NCBI RefSeq assembly: GCF_030053115.1
Contig: NZ_CP125619.1
Span: 5,568,001 to 5,632,000 of the forward strand
Direction: 5' to 3'
Length of the DNA: 64,000 bases
Origin: Pseudomonas svalbardensis
GTDB lineage: Bacteria; Pseudomonadota; Gammaproteobacteria; Pseudomonadales; Pseudomonadaceae
Shown here: positions 46,383 to 56,488 of the stretch, one piece after another
Layout: each line of letters starts with the position of its first letter
How positions within the stretch are numbered: position 1 is the first letter of the stretch
The notes under the pieces: model-generated
The model's input: the letters and a program-made list of their open reading frames with translations, nothing else
Databases searched by the model: none
What the model was told of the DNA's origin: nothing
Program-made: the position numbers and the translations under genes

Positions 46383-47440
46383 ACGCCATGACGTCCCTCC
46401 AGGCCCTGTGCGAACACGTGACCATTGAAACGGCCAACGTAAAAGTCTTCACCCTGCGCGCGGTGGACGCAACCGCCGAACTCCTCGACAGCCTGGAAGC
46501 AGGAAAACACGTGGCCCTGCACGCCGCTGACATGGCGGGCACCCATCACCAGCGGTTGTATTCGATCACGCGCAAGCGCGGCGCCGACCGGTTCGACATT
46601 GCAGTCAAGCGCGAAGGCCATGGCGGGGTTTCGGACCAGTTGCACGCTACGCTGCAAGCCGGCTCGACCACCTCGGTGCAGTTTGTGGCGGGTGATATTT
46701 CGCTGGAGTCGGTTCTGGGTTGCCGACAAGTCGGCATGCTCGCCGGCGGCATCGGCATCACCTTACCGATTGCGTTGCTGCGCGGCCTGGTCGAGCGCGC
46801 GCGACGCGGACTGGCGGTGCCCGATGTGAGCCTGCTGCTGTGTGTGCCGACCATCGCCGAGATTCCGTTTCTACATGAGTTGCTGGAGCTTGAGCTGACC
46901 ACATCGTGGTTCTCCTTGCAGGTGTTCGTCACCCGCGAAGCGGTCAACAACAACGGGCACTTCAGTGCCGGTCGTCCCCAAGGCCAGGACCTGCGCCGGC
47001 TGGGTAACCCCGAGAGTGTGGTTATCTGCGGGAGCCATGGCTTCGCCCAGGGCATGCGCGAACACACGCTGGCCATGTTCCCCGCCAGCCGCTTGCTGAT
47101 CGAGTCATTCACGCCACCGGCCGCGCCGGTCACCGCCGCACAGACCGAGGCTCAGACCGACGCGACGCTGCGCCTGTACTTGAACCACAACGATCAGGTG
47201 CTGGAGCCACCCGCCGGCAAGAGTTTGCTGGATATGCTCGAAACCAGCGGTATTACGGTGCGCAGCCTTTGCCGCGCCGGCATCTGCGGTCACTGCCGGC
47301 TGAAGGTGTCGGAGGGTCACTACACCCTTGAGCCCGACTTTTGCCTGACGGACAAGGACAAGGACGAAGGCTACGCCCTCGCCTGCTGCACCTTCCCCCA
47401 ATCCGGGACGATCAAGGTCGACCTCACCACCACGGCATGA
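46379..47440 (+). CDS. Flavin/NAD(P)H reductase with C-terminal [2Fe-2S] ferredoxin domain
   Basis: A 353-residue phthalate dioxygenase reductase-like protein: FMN/FAD-binding barrel (about 10-110; QRLYSITRK), NAD(P)H-binding Rossmann domain (MLAGGIGITLPIALLRGL, VVICGSHGFAQGM) and a plant-type [2Fe-2S] domain with CRAGICGHC and a terminal Cys in ALACCTFP. It very likely supplies electrons to the AurF-type oxygenase, with which it overlaps by 4 bp. Confidence 0.92.
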   Translation: MNAMTSLQALCEHVTIETANVKVFTLRAVDATAELLDSLEAGKHVALHAADMAGTHHQRLYSITRKRGADRFDIAVKREGHGGVSDQLHATLQAGSTTSVQFVAGDISLESVLGCRQVGMLAGGIGITLPIALLRGLVERARRGLAVPDVSLLLCVPTIAEIPFLHELLELELTTSWFSLQVFVTREAVNNNGHFSAGRPQGQDLRRLGNPESVVICGSHGFAQGMREHTLAMFPASRLLIESFTPPAAPVTAAQTEAQTDATLRLYLNHNDQVLEPPAGKSLLDMLETSGITVRSLCRAGICGHCRLKVSEGHYTLEPDFCLTDKDKDEGYALACCTFPQSGTIKVDLTTTA

Positions 47441-47477
47441 ACCATTACCGTGCTTACTTCAACAACTGGGTTTTTCC

Positions 47478-48188
47478 ATGAAAACTGCCATTGCATTGCG
47501 CCACATTCACTTCGAAGACGTAGGCACCCTGGATGCCGTTCTGGCCGAAGAAGGCTATACGCTGATTTACCTGGACCCCACGGTCGACGCCATTTACAGC
47601 GAGCAGGTGTTGCAGGCCGACTTGCTGATCGTACTCGGCGGCCCTATCGGGGCCCATGACGAGCAGCTGTATCCGTTTTTGCACGACGAATTGAAGCTGG
47701 TGCGCCAGCGCGTTGCGTCCGGTAATCCCTTGCTGGGCATCTGCCTCGGTGCGCAATTGATCGCCCGGGCCATGCATGCCGACGTCTACCCGATGGGGGT
47801 CAAGGAGATCGGTTTTTCACCGCTGACCCTGACCGCGGCCGGTCAAGACTCGCCGCTCGCCGCGCTGATGGACACCCCCGTGCTGCACTGGCACGGCGAC
47901 CAGTTCGATGTGCCGGAAGGCGCTGTGCTGCTGGCCAGTACCCAGGTGGGTGCTCATCAGGCGTTTGCCGTGGGCAACACGATTCTCGGCCTGCAATTTC
48001 ACCTCGAAGCCGATACCGCCAACATCGAGCAATGGCTGGTTGGCCATGCAAGCGAACTGGCTCAAACCGGCATCGATCCTGTTGCGTTGCGGAGCGAGGC
48101 CATTAACCTCGGCGACCGCCTGAGCCGCGCTGCGGGCCACGTCATGCGGGCCTGGCTGAACAACCTGGGCACCCCGATAAAACACTAA
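47478..48188 (+). CDS. Class I glutamine amidotransferase domain protein
   Basis: A 236-residue GMP synthase-like amidotransferase. The nucleophile elbow GICLGAQLIA carries the Cys and LQFHLEADTANI the His-Glu pair, so the catalytic triad is complete. Similar proteins either supply ammonia from glutamine to a partner or hydrolyse gamma-glutamyl amides (PuuD-like); no partner synthetase is in the cluster, so a hydrolytic deprotection step is plausible (inference). Confidence 0.88.
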   Translation: MKTAIALRHIHFEDVGTLDAVLAEEGYTLIYLDPTVDAIYSEQVLQADLLIVLGGPIGAHDEQLYPFLHDELKLVRQRVASGNPLLGICLGAQLIARAMHADVYPMGVKEIGFSPLTLTAAGQDSPLAALMDTPVLHWHGDQFDVPEGAVLLASTQVGAHQAFAVGNTILGLQFHLEADTANIEQWLVGHASELAQTGIDPVALRSEAINLGDRLSRAAGHVMRAWLNNLGTPIKH

Positions 48189-48267
48189 AGGCGGTCGGGC
48201 AACCTCCCACCGCATTTACACCGTGTAAAACCACCTGAAAAATACCGTCAAGGATGAGGAGTCAAAA

Positions 48268-48636
48268 ATGATCGTAGTTTTGTTTGAGTTGCAGGCACTG
48301 CCAGGCCAGGGCGAGACCTATGTTGACCTGGTCAACAAGCTGACCCCGCTTCTTGAACCCATGAACGGGTTTATCTCCGTCGAGTGCTTTCAAAGCACGC
48401 TGAACCCCAAGAAGGTGATGTCGGTCACCACCTGGCGCGATGAGGAAGCCGTGGTGCAGTGGCGCAACGTGACAGCCCACCTGTCGGCCCAGCGTGCCGG
48501 GCGCGACAAAATCTTCGATGACTATCGCGTGCGCGTGACATCGGTGATTCGTGATTACGGCCTGCGTGATCGCGAACAGGCACCGTACAACGTAGTGGTC
48601 GACGGTGAACCCGCCACGGCTGCCGCGGTGGTATAA
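48268..48636 (+). CDS. ABM-domain (antibiotic biosynthesis monooxygenase) protein
   Basis: A 122-residue protein with the ABM fold: a first strand MIVVLFELQALPGQGETYVDLVNKLTPLLEP, then GFISVECFQSTLNPKKVMSVTTWRDEEAVVQWRN. Dimeric ABM proteins can be cofactor-free monooxygenases or just structural. Last recognisable gene of the cluster, 79 bp after the amidotransferase gene. Confidence 0.85.
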   Translation: MIVVLFELQALPGQGETYVDLVNKLTPLLEPMNGFISVECFQSTLNPKKVMSVTTWRDEEAVVQWRNVTAHLSAQRAGRDKIFDDYRVRVTSVIRDYGLRDREQAPYNVVVDGEPATAAAVV

Positions 48637-48681
48637 CGCCGTATTCTCGTCAGCTGCACAGGGGCGAGATTTATTGTCGGT

Positions 48682-48709
48682 GGTTGTGGTGAGCGGGCTC
48701 ACCACAACC
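48682..48709. repeat. Perfect 13-bp stem hairpin at the right end of the cluster
   Basis: GGTTGTGGTGAGC and its complement GCTCACCACAACC with a 2-base spacer form a strong hairpin 45 bp after the ABM stop. There is no T-tract, so if it terminates transcription it does so inefficiently; it may instead stabilise the mRNA 3' end. Confidence 0.75.
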
Positions 48710-48719
48710 CGCTCTTCGA

Positions 48720-49075
48720 CATCAGTAATCCCAGAACGCCGCCACCCAGCGAAATGCATCGCCATCGATCACCACTCGCCCCACCGAAGGAAACAGCACG
48801 TGTAGTGGTGACAAACAGCTCCCTGCTTCGCGCCGCCTCGCCAAATGAACGATGACTCCGCAACGGCGCCGCTTCTCCTTGCCTCCCGAACCAAAATTAC
48901 GCCATCGAATTGCTTTCCCTTCGCCTTGTGGATGTTCATAACTTGCAAAAAGGGCGAATCCTCAGCTCCATCCAATATCTGTTCTTGCGCTAAGGCTTGA
49001 TCAAGCGCCAAACGAGCATTTATTTTTACATTCTTTGATTGTGGAGCAAATTGTAGGTCAGCTTTACACGTGGCG
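48720..49075 (-). pseudogene. UvrD/Rep-type helicase C-terminal fragment, frameshifted
   Basis: Minus-strand translation has FLQVMNIHKAKGKQFDGVIL, a superfamily I helicase motif V region, preceded by DQALAQEQILDGAEDS. After a frameshift near 48845 a second frame gives SRELFVTTTRA, the motif VI region. The rest of the helicase is missing. The upstream part is AT-rich relative to its neighbours. It resembles stand-alone or defence-associated helicases but cannot be assigned. Confidence 0.7.
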
Positions 49076-49109
49076 AAAAAAAACCCTCCCAGCTTTACAG
49101 CAAAGAGGG
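49076..49109 (-). terminator. Intrinsic terminator for ssb
   Basis: Reading leftward, GCCCTC...GAGGG pairing with an inner AGC/GCT stem is followed by eight T residues. It lies about 80 bp after the ssb stop codon and borders the helicase remnant. The remaining 49110-49186 contains a short D-arm-like segment but no gene. Confidence 0.65.
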
Positions 49110-49186
49110 CTTTTGTTTACTCACGTAAGGCTATGATTTAAACCGCTGAGCTAATCAATCACCTTTACGTTTTGCTCTTATGTAGG

Positions 49187-49714
49187 TTAGAACGGGATAT
49201 CGTCATCAAAGCTGTCGAAATCCGGAGCCGGCTGCGGAGCGGCCTGCTGTGGAGCTGGTGCCTGGCGCGACTGTTGCGGTGCCGACTGCTGCGGACGCGG
49301 GGCCTGTTGGCGTGGGGCCGGGGCGGACTGCTGGTAGTTGTTGCCCCCGTCTTGTTGGTCGCCCTGCTGTGGACGGCCGCCCAGCAGTTGCATGGTGCCT
49401 TGCATGTCGACCACGATTTCAGTGGTGTAACGCTTGATACCGTCTTTTTCCCACTCGCGGGTCTGCAGCTTGCCTTCGATGTAGACCTGCGAACCTTTAC
49501 GCAGGTACTCGCCGGCGATTTCGGCAACCTTGCCGAACATCGACACACGGTGCCATTCGGTCTTCTCGACTTTCTGACCGGTTTGCTTGTCGGTCCACTG
49601 TTCGCTGGTCGCCAGACTCAGGTTGGTCACGGCGTTACCGTTAGGCAAGTAGCGAACTTCGGGATCCTGGCCGCAAGTGCCGACCAGTATGACTTTGTTA
49701 ACCCCACGGGCCAT
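49187..49714 (-). CDS. ssb: Single-stranded DNA-binding protein
   Basis: A 175-residue SSB. The OB fold occupies about 1-110 ([29 protein letters not shown]). A Gln/Pro/Ala-rich linker follows, ending in the acidic tip [11 protein letters not shown] that docks RecQ, PriA and other partners. The stop is near 49187 and the gene follows the MFS transporter in the same direction by 9 bp. Confidence 0.97.
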   Translation of the reverse strand: MARGVNKVILVGTCGQDPEVRYLPNGNAVTNLSLATSEQWTDKQTGQKVEKTEWHRVSMFGKVAEIAGEYLRKGSQVYIEGKLQTREWEKDGIKRYTTEIVVDMQGTMQLLGGRPQQGDQQDGGNNYQQSAPAPRQQAPRPQQSAPQQSRQAPAPQQAAPQPAPDFDSFDDDIPF

Positions 49715-49723
49715 AACGTTCTC

Positions 49724-51121
49724 CTAGGCTACGCACGCTGCCCCGGCCGGGTTGTTCACCAGGCGTTCAAGGGTGGTGCGATCCAATAGTTCTGTGTCCA
49801 ATTTGATGTAAATCGCCGCTTCATCTTCGACGATCACTGCATCTGTTACCCCTACGACGGCCTTCAGGCGCTCGACCAGACCCGCTTCGCGGATCGCCTC
49901 GGGCGACAACGGCAAGCGCAGGCTCGTCACGTAGGGAGGTTCGCGCATGGTAACAGCAAAGGCCAGCCAGAGGGCAGCCAGACCGGCGCATCCAAGGAAC
50001 ACAACCGACAGACCGCCATGCTGAAACAGCCAGCCGCCGAGGATGCCGCCCAGTGCCGAACCGAGGAACTGGCTGGTGGAATAAACCCCCATCGCCGTGC
50101 CCTTGCCGCCTGCCGGTGAAACCTTGCTGATCAGCGATGGCAACGAAGCTTCCAGCAAGTTGAACGCGGTAAAGAACACCACCGTCCCGATCACCAGAGC
50201 TCGCAAGCTATCGCCGAACTGCCAGAAGAATAGCTCAGTGAGCATCAGCGTCGCGACGGCGCCGAGTAAAACTCGTTTCATTTTGCGTTTCTTCTCGCCG
50301 TAGATAATGAACGGGATCATGGCGAAGAAGGAAATCAGCAGCGCGATCAGGTACACCCACCAGTGCTGCTCTTTGGGCAGCCCGGCTTTTTCGACCAGCG
50401 CCAGCGGCAATGCAACGAAGCTCGACATCAACATCGCGTGCAACACAAAAATGCCCAGGTCCAGACGCAGTAAGTCTGGATGCTTGAGCGTCGGTATCAG
50501 TGCCTGGCGCGCAACGCCGGATTCTCGGTGCTGCAACGGCCCGGTCGAGCGCGGCACCATGAACATCACGATTACGATGCCGAACAGCGCCATGCCGCCC
50601 GTGGCGAGGAACAACCCGGACAGACCAAAGGCGCGGGTCAACAACGGTCCTACAACCATCGCGACAGCGAACGACAGACCGATCGTCATGCCGATCATGG
50701 CCATGGCTTTGGTCCGATGCTGTTCGCGGGTCAGGTCTGACAGCAACGCCATCACCGCCGCGGAAATCGCCCCGGCGCCTTGCAGGATTCGTCCGGCGAT
50801 CACGCCCCAGATCGAGTCGGCATTGGCCGCCAGCACGCTACCGAGGGCAAAGACGATCAGCCCCAGGTAAATCACCGGACGGCGACCGATGCGGTCGGAA
50901 ATGAAGCCGAAAGGAATTTGAAAGATCGCCTGGGTCAGGCCGTAAGCGCCAATCGCCAGCCCGATAAGGGCCGGGGTCGCTCCTGCCAGATCCATCCCAT
51001 AGGTCGCCAGTACCGGCAACACCATGAACATGCCAAGCATACGGAAGGCGAACACCAGGGCCAGACCGCTTGCTGCGCGGGTCTCACTGCCACTCATGCG
51101 TTCGCTGTGGGGATCGTGCAT
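49724..51121 (-). CDS. MFS transporter
   Basis: A 465-residue protein with 12 helices; PFGFISDRIGRRPVIYLGLIVFALGSV is the motif A loop. The C-terminal about 70 residues form a small soluble domain (LERLKAVVGVTDAVIVEDEAAIYIKLDTELLD). In P. aeruginosa PA4233 is in the same location between ssb and uvrA. Substrate unknown. The 191 bp before uvrA is a divergent promoter region. Confidence 0.9.
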   Translation of the reverse strand: MHDPHSERMSGSETRAASGLALVFAFRMLGMFMVLPVLATYGMDLAGATPALIGLAIGAYGLTQAIFQIPFGFISDRIGRRPVIYLGLIVFALGSVLAANADSIWGVIAGRILQGAGAISAAVMALLSDLTREQHRTKAMAMIGMTIGLSFAVAMVVGPLLTRAFGLSGLFLATGGMALFGIVIVMFMVPRSTGPLQHRESGVARQALIPTLKHPDLLRLDLGIFVLHAMLMSSFVALPLALVEKAGLPKEQHWWVYLIALLISFFAMIPFIIYGEKKRKMKRVLLGAVATLMLTELFFWQFGDSLRALVIGTVVFFTAFNLLEASLPSLISKVSPAGGKGTAMGVYSTSQFLGSALGGILGGWLFQHGGLSVVFLGCAGLAALWLAFAVTMREPPYVTSLRLPLSPEAIREAGLVERLKAVVGVTDAVIVEDEAAIYIKLDTELLDRTTLERLVNNPAGAACVA

Positions 51122-51312
51122 GGAAAAACCTCATGTGAACCGGCGGCGATTCTACCAGTCCCATCGATTGACGGGGTATATCGCGACGCTTTGACGCGCT
51201 CTGCTGACAGACTCTTCATGTAAGGCTGCAACCCGCTCATTCGATAGTGTGCATCCATCCAGTATTTGGCCGTATACTCCTACGTTTTCGACGCCCGCCG
51301 AGCGAGGCCACT

Positions 51313-54147
51313 TTGGACAAGATCCTGATTCGTGGGGCCCGAACCCACAACCTGAAGAACATCGACCTGACCCTGCCACGGGACAAACTGATCGTCATCA
51401 CCGGCCTGTCCGGCTCCGGAAAATCATCCCTGGCATTCGACACGCTGTACGCCGAAGGCCAGCGCCGCTACGTCGAATCGCTGTCGGCCTATGCGCGGCA
51501 ATTTTTGTCGATGATGGAAAAGCCTGACGTCGACACTATTGAAGGTTTGTCGCCAGCCATTTCCATCGAGCAGAAATCGACCTCGCACAACCCGCGTTCG
51601 ACGGTCGGCACCATCACCGAAATCTACGACTATCTGCGCCTGCTTTACGCCCGCGTGGGTATTCCGCGTTGCCCGGATCACGACATTCCGCTGGAAGCCC
51701 AGACCGTCAGCCAGATGGTCGACCTTGTGCTCGCCCAACCGGAGGGCAGCAAGCTTATGCTGTTAGCGCCGGTGATCCGCGAGCGTAAAGGCGAACACCT
51801 TTCGGTCTTCGAAGAACTGCGCGCCCAAGGCTTTGTGCGGGCTCGGGTCAACGGACGGCTCTGCGAGCTGGACGAATTGCCGAAGCTGGATAAGCAGAAG
51901 AAGCACTCGATCGATGTGGTGGTCGACCGCTTCAAGGTGCGCGCCGACCTGCAACAGCGCCTGGCCGAGTCGTTCGAGACCGCTTTGAAGCTCGCGGACG
52001 GCATTGCCCTGGTCGCGCCGATGGACGACGAGCCCGGCGAAGAAATCATCTTCTCCGCGCGCTTCGCCTGCCCGATCTGCGGTCATGCCATCAGCGAGCT
52101 GGAACCCAAGCTGTTCTCCTTCAACAACCCGGCCGGCGCTTGCCCGACTTGCGATGGTCTGGGTGTTAAGCAGTTCTTCGACATCAAGCGATTGGTCAAT
52201 GGCGAACTGACGCTCGCGGAAGGCGCGATTCGTGGCTGGGACCGGCGCAACGTCTATTACTTCCAGATGCTCGGGTCGTTGGCTTCGCACTACAAGTTCA
52301 GCCTGGAAGTGCCGTTCAACGAACTGCCGGCCGATCAGCAGAAGTTCATCCTGCACGGCAGCGGTTCGCAGAACGTCGACTTCAAATACCTGAACGACCG
52401 TGGCGACATCGTCAAACGTTCGCACCCGTTCGAAGGCATCGTGCCTAATCTGGAACGTCGCTACCGTGAAACCGAGTCCGCCTCGGTGCGTGAAGAGCTG
52501 GCCAAGTTCCTCAGCACACAACCTTGCCCGGATTGCCGTGGTACTCGCCTGCGTCGTGAGGCGCGGCATGTTTGGGTGGGCGAGAAGACGCTGCCGGCGG
52601 TGACCAATCTGCCGATTGGCGATGCCTGTGAGTACTTCGGTGTTCTGAAACTTACTGGCCGTCGCGGTGAAATTGCCGACAAGATTCTCAAGGAAATTCG
52701 CGAGCGACTGCAGTTCCTGGTCAACGTTGGCCTAGACTATTTGTCACTGGATCGCAGTGCGGACACGTTGTCCGGTGGTGAAGCGCAGCGTATCCGTCTG
52801 GCCAGCCAGATTGGCGCAGGCCTGGTTGGCGTTCTGTACATTCTCGACGAACCATCGATTGGCCTGCACCAGCGAGACAACGATCGGTTGCTCGGTACGC
52901 TCAAGCACTTGCGGGATATCGGCAACACGGTGATCGTGGTCGAGCACGATGAAGATGCGATTCGCCTGGCTGACTACGTGGTGGATATCGGTCCGGGCGC
53001 AGGTGTACACGGCGGACACATTGTCGCCGAAGGTACGCCGGCCGAGGTCATGGCTCATCCAGACTCGTTGACCGGCAAGTACTTGTCGGGCCGGGTAAAA
53101 ATTGCAGTCCCGGCCAAACGCACACCGAGGAACAAGAAGCTGTCGCTGTCCCTCAAGGGCGCTCGCGGCAACAACTTGCGCAATGTCGACCTGGACATTC
53201 CAATCGGCCTGCTGACTTGCGTCACCGGCGTGTCTGGCTCGGGCAAGTCGACACTGATCAACAACACGCTGTTTCCTTTGAGCGCCACGGCACTCAATGG
53301 TGCAACGACGCTTGAAGCGGCTGCTCACGACAGCATTAAAGGTCTGGAGCATCTGGATAAGGTTGTCGACATCGATCAGAGTCCGATCGGACGCACGCCA
53401 CGCTCAAACCCGGCGACGTACACCGGACTGTTCACACCGATTCGCGAACTGTTCGCCGGTGTGCCGGAGTCCCGCTCCCGCGGTTATGGTCCTGGACGCT
53501 TCTCCTTCAACGTAAAGGGCGGACGTTGCGAAGCTTGTCAGGGCGATGGCCTGATCAAGGTAGAAATGCACTTCCTGCCGGATATCTATGTCCCGTGCGA
53601 CGTCTGCAAGAGCAAGCGCTACAACCGCGAGACTCTGGAGATCAAGTACAAGGGCAAGAACATCCACGAAACCCTCGAGATGACGATCGAGGAGGCGCGA
53701 GTGTTCTTCGATGCGGTTCCGGCCCTGGCGCGCAAGCTTCAGACGTTGATGGATGTCGGCCTGTCGTACATCAAGCTTGGGCAGTCAGCGACCACGCTGT
53801 CGGGTGGTGAAGCCCAGCGGGTGAAGCTGTCCCGCGAACTGTCCAAGCGCGATACCGGCAAGACGCTGTATATCCTCGATGAGCCGACAACTGGCCTGCA
53901 CTTCGCTGATATTCAGCAGTTGCTCGACGTATTGCATCGATTGCGCGACCACGGCAACACTGTGGTGGTGATCGAACACAACCTTGATGTAATCAAAACA
54001 GCCGACTGGCTGGTGGACCTGGGGCCGGAAGGCGGTTCAAAGGGCGGTCAGATCATTGCCGTCGGTACGCCGGAAGAAGTGTCGGAGATGAAACAGTCTC
54101 ATACCGGCTTCTACCTCAAACCGCTGCTGGAGCGCGATCGGGCCTGA
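51313..54147 (+). CDS. uvrA: Excinuclease ABC subunit A
   Basis: A 944-residue DNA damage recognition ATPase. I use TTG 51313 ([19 protein letters not shown]), which gives the standard N-terminus and has GAGG six bases upstream; no ATG is available there. Both ABC modules are complete: Walker [11 protein letters not shown] and [10 protein letters not shown], the CPxC..CxxC-type zinc modules (CPICGH, CPTCDG and [13 protein letters not shown]), and LSGGEAQR signatures twice. It works with UvrB and UvrC in nucleotide excision repair. Confidence 0.97.
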   Translation: MDKILIRGARTHNLKNIDLTLPRDKLIVITGLSGSGKSSLAFDTLYAEGQRRYVESLSAYARQFLSMMEKPDVDTIEGLSPAISIEQKSTSHNPRSTVGTITEIYDYLRLLYARVGIPRCPDHDIPLEAQTVSQMVDLVLAQPEGSKLMLLAPVIRERKGEHLSVFEELRAQGFVRARVNGRLCELDELPKLDKQKKHSIDVVVDRFKVRADLQQRLAESFETALKLADGIALVAPMDDEPGEEIIFSARFACPICGHAISELEPKLFSFNNPAGACPTCDGLGVKQFFDIKRLVNGELTLAEGAIRGWDRRNVYYFQMLGSLASHYKFSLEVPFNELPADQQKFILHGSGSQNVDFKYLNDRGDIVKRSHPFEGIVPNLERRYRETESASVREELAKFLSTQPCPDCRGTRLRREARHVWVGEKTLPAVTNLPIGDACEYFGVLKLTGRRGEIADKILKEIRERLQFLVNVGLDYLSLDRSADTLSGGEAQRIRLASQIGAGLVGVLYILDEPSIGLHQRDNDRLLGTLKHLRDIGNTVIVVEHDEDAIRLADYVVDIGPGAGVHGGHIVAEGTPAEVMAHPDSLTGKYLSGRVKIAVPAKRTPRNKKLSLSLKGARGNNLRNVDLDIPIGLLTCVTGVSGSGKSTLINNTLFPLSATALNGATTLEAAAHDSIKGLEHLDKVVDIDQSPIGRTPRSNPATYTGLFTPIRELFAGVPESRSRGYGPGRFSFNVKGGRCEACQGDGLIKVEMHFLPDIYVPCDVCKSKRYNRETLEIKYKGKNIHETLEMTIEEARVFFDAVPALARKLQTLMDVGLSYIKLGQSATTLSGGEAQRVKLSRELSKRDTGKTLYILDEPTTGLHFADIQQLLDVLHRLRDHGNTVVVIEHNLDVIKTADWLVDLGPEGGSKGGQIIAVGTPEEVSEMKQSHTGFYLKPLLERDRA

Positions 54148-54163
54148 ATCCAGCGCACAAAAA

Positions 54164-54197
54164 AGCCCCTGTCACTTGCTCAGCGACAGGGGCTTTT
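54164..54197. terminator. Bidirectional terminator between uvrA and the ferritin gene
   Basis: AGCCCCTGTC / GACAGGGGCT stem with A-tract on the left and T-tract on the right, able to end both uvrA (rightward) and the ferritin transcript (leftward). Confidence 0.92.
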
Positions 54198-54210
54198 TGT
54201 ATCGGTGCAA

Positions 54211-54675
54211 TCAGGCGTGAGATTGCAGGTAGTTCTCGAGACCGATCAACTTGATCAGACCCATCTGCTTTTCAAGCCAGTAGGTGTGGTCTTCTTCGGT
54301 GTCATGCAATTGAACCCGCAGCATCTCGCGACTGACATAGTCCTTGTGCTGTTCGCAGAGCTTTATACCCTTGCAGAGCGCGGCGCGGACTTTGTATTCA
54401 AGTCGCAGGTCAGCGGCAAGCATGTCCGGCACGGTAGTGCCGACATCAAGGTCGTCCGGGCGCATGCGCGGCGTACCTTCGAGCATCAGAATTCGGCGCA
54501 TCAGGGCATCAGCGTGCCCGGCTTCTTCTTCCATCTCGTGGTTGATACGTTCGTAGAGCTTGGTGAAACCCCAGTCCTCATACATCCGCGAATGGACGAA
54601 ATATTGATCACGCGCCGCCAGTTCGCCGGTCAGCAACGTGTTGAGGTAATCGATTACGTCTGGGTGGCCTTGCAT
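54211..54675 (-). CDS. bfrA: Ferritin of the bacterioferritin family lacking the heme methionine
   Basis: A 154-residue four-helix ferritin starting [15 protein letters not shown] at 54673-54675; a longer frame upstream is ignored because this is the family N-terminus. Ferroxidase ligands Glu18, Glu51, His54 are kept, with the later Glu/His (HDTEEDH) too. The heme-ligand Met52 of E. coli Bfr is Ala52 here, so it probably cannot bind the intersubunit heme. P. aeruginosa PA4235 at this locus was annotated bfrA and later shown to be a non-heme ferritin (FtnA). Confidence 0.88.
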   Translation of the reverse strand: MQGHPDVIDYLNTLLTGELAARDQYFVHSRMYEDWGFTKLYERINHEMEEEAGHADALMRRILMLEGTPRMRPDDLDVGTTVPDMLAADLRLEYKVRAALCKGIKLCEQHKDYVSREMLRVQLHDTEEDHTYWLEKQMGLIKLIGLENYLQSHA

Positions 54676-54791
54676 CGCCCTACATCTCCCTGCTTGAAAG
54701 TCTGTAGTTTGAACCAAGCAGACTGTTTGGTCACTCTGCTTGCGCGATAAAAGCGAAGATATTCTGAGAAAAGTGGTTTAAATAACGCAAA

Positions 54792-54813
54792 AACCGCCCA
54801 AATGAGGGCGGTT
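54792..54813 (-). terminator. Terminator after katA
   Basis: AACCGCCC / GGGCGGTT stem, 6-base loop, followed (in the leftward direction) by a T-rich stretch (TTTTTGCG). It lies just after the katA stop. Confidence 0.85.
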
Positions 54814-54824
54814 CTGCTTCTCGT

Positions 54825-56279
54825 TTAGACTTCGTTAAGCTGTACGCCCAACGCCGCTGCGATTGCTTCTCCGTACGCCGAGTCGGCCCTGAAGAAATGC
54901 TGTAATTGACGATCAATCACGTCGCCGGAGACGCCGCCCATGGCGCCGGCAATGTTGTTGACCAGCAGGGCTTTCTGCTCATCACTCATCAGACGGAACA
55001 GCGCACCGGCGTGGCTGTAATAGTCGGTATCTTCGCGATGATCGTAACGATCAGCCGCCCCGCTTAGAACCAGCGCGGGCTCTGCATAGCGAGGCGCTTG
55101 TTTCGGCGATTCGATGTAGCTGTTCGGCTCGTAGTTAGGTGTTGCACCGCCATTGCTGCCAAACGCCATCGAACCGTCGCGCTGATAGCTGTTTACCGGG
55201 CCGCGAGGCGCGTTCACCGGCAATTGCTGGTGGTTGGTGCCAATGCGGTAGCGGTGAGCATCTGCGTAAGCGAACACTCTACCTTGCAGCATGCGGTCAG
55301 GCGACAAACCGACACCCGGGACCATGTTGCTCGGCCCGAACGCCGCTTGCTCGACTTCAGCAAAATAGTTCTGTGGGTTGCGGTTAAGCTCCAGTTCGCC
55401 AACTTCGATCAGCGGAAACTCTTTCTGCGACCAGGTTTTGGTCACGTCAAACGGGTTCTCGTAGTGCGCCGCGGCCTGTGCCTCCGTCATGATCTGGATG
55501 CACACGCGCCATTTCGGGAAATCACCGCGCTCAATCGCGCCGAACAGATCACGCTGTGCGTAATCCGGATCGGTACCGGCCAGGCGTGCTGCTTCTGCTG
55601 GCGCCAGGTTTTTAATCCCTTGCTTGGTTTTGTAGTGCCACTTCACCCAGTGACGCTCGCCATTGGCGTTGATCAGGCTGTAGGTGTGACTGCCGAAGCC
55701 GTGCATGTGACGGTAGCCATCGGGGATGCCACGGTCCGAGAACAGAATGGTGACCTGATGCAGCGCCTCAGGTGAGTGCGACCAGAAGTCCCACATCATT
55801 TGCGCGCTTTTCAGGTTGCTTTGCGGCAGACGTTTCTGGGTGTGAATAAAGTCCGGAAATTTCAAAGGATCGCGGATGAAGAACACTGGCGTGTTGTTGC
55901 CGACGATGTCCCAGTTACCTTCTTCGGTATAGAACTTCAGGGCGAAACCACGTGGATCACGCTCAGTATCAGCAGAACCGCGCTCGCCGCCCACGGTGGA
56001 AAACCGCAGGAAGGTTGGGGTTTGCTTGCCGACAGATTCAAACAGTTTGGCGCTGGTGTACTCGGTGATGTCCCGAGTTACGGTGAACGTACCGTAAGCA
56101 CCCGAACCTTTGGCGTGTACACGGCGCTCCGGGATGTTTTCACGGTTGAAGTGGGCAAGCTTCTCGATCAGGTGAAAGTCGTCGAGCAGCAGCGGGCCAC
56201 GAGGGCCGGCGGAACGGGAGTTCTGGTTATCAGCGACAGGAGCGCCACTGGCGGTGGTAAGTGTTTTATTTTGGCTCAT
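54825..56279 (-). CDS. katA: Monofunctional heme catalase
   Basis: A 484-residue small-subunit (clade 3-type) catalase. Active-site His in [13 protein letters not shown], Asn in [11 protein letters not shown] and the proximal Tyr region ([14 protein letters not shown]) are present. It removes hydrogen peroxide. The neighbouring ferritin gene suggests a joint role in iron and peroxide handling; in P. aeruginosa KatA needs this ferritin for iron. The start is at ATG 56277-56279. Confidence 0.95.
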   Translation of the reverse strand: MSQNKTLTTASGAPVADNQNSRSAGPRGPLLLDDFHLIEKLAHFNRENIPERRVHAKGSGAYGTFTVTRDITEYTSAKLFESVGKQTPTFLRFSTVGGERGSADTERDPRGFALKFYTEEGNWDIVGNNTPVFFIRDPLKFPDFIHTQKRLPQSNLKSAQMMWDFWSHSPEALHQVTILFSDRGIPDGYRHMHGFGSHTYSLINANGERHWVKWHYKTKQGIKNLAPAEAARLAGTDPDYAQRDLFGAIERGDFPKWRVCIQIMTEAQAAAHYENPFDVTKTWSQKEFPLIEVGELELNRNPQNYFAEVEQAAFGPSNMVPGVGLSPDRMLQGRVFAYADAHRYRIGTNHQQLPVNAPRGPVNSYQRDGSMAFGSNGGATPNYEPNSYIESPKQAPRYAEPALVLSGAADRYDHREDTDYYSHAGALFRLMSDEQKALLVNNIAGAMGGVSGDVIDRQLQHFFRADSAYGEAIAAALGVQLNEV

Positions 56280-56442
56280 GCAATGTCTTCCTCTGTCAGT
56301 CTTTCCTACTGCCGGCTAATCGGCTGAGAGGGAGTATTGACCATCAACATGGCACCATCAAATTCATTAAATTGTGAGAATCGATAGATAAATACTAATG
56401 AGGCTTTATCGCTTAGGCTTTTCGATACTTTTCGAGCGCGCA

Positions 56443-56470
56443 CAAAAAACCGGGCACTAGGCCCGGCTCT
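56443..56470 (-). terminator. Terminator after the alpha ribosomal operon (rplQ)
   Basis: Leftward transcript ends in GCCGGGC...GCCCGG followed by TTTTTT (positions 56444-56449). It closes the ribosomal protein operon. The 56280-56440 gap before katA contains no gene. Confidence 0.85.
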
Positions 56471-56488
56471 TCGTTTCAGACTGACGTC

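Noticed and set aside
49140..49172. tRNA D-arm-like segment (TTAGCTCAGCGGTT on the minus strand)
   Set aside because: No acceptor stem, anticodon arm or T-arm could be fitted; at most a fragment or attachment-site trace, not a tRNA gene.
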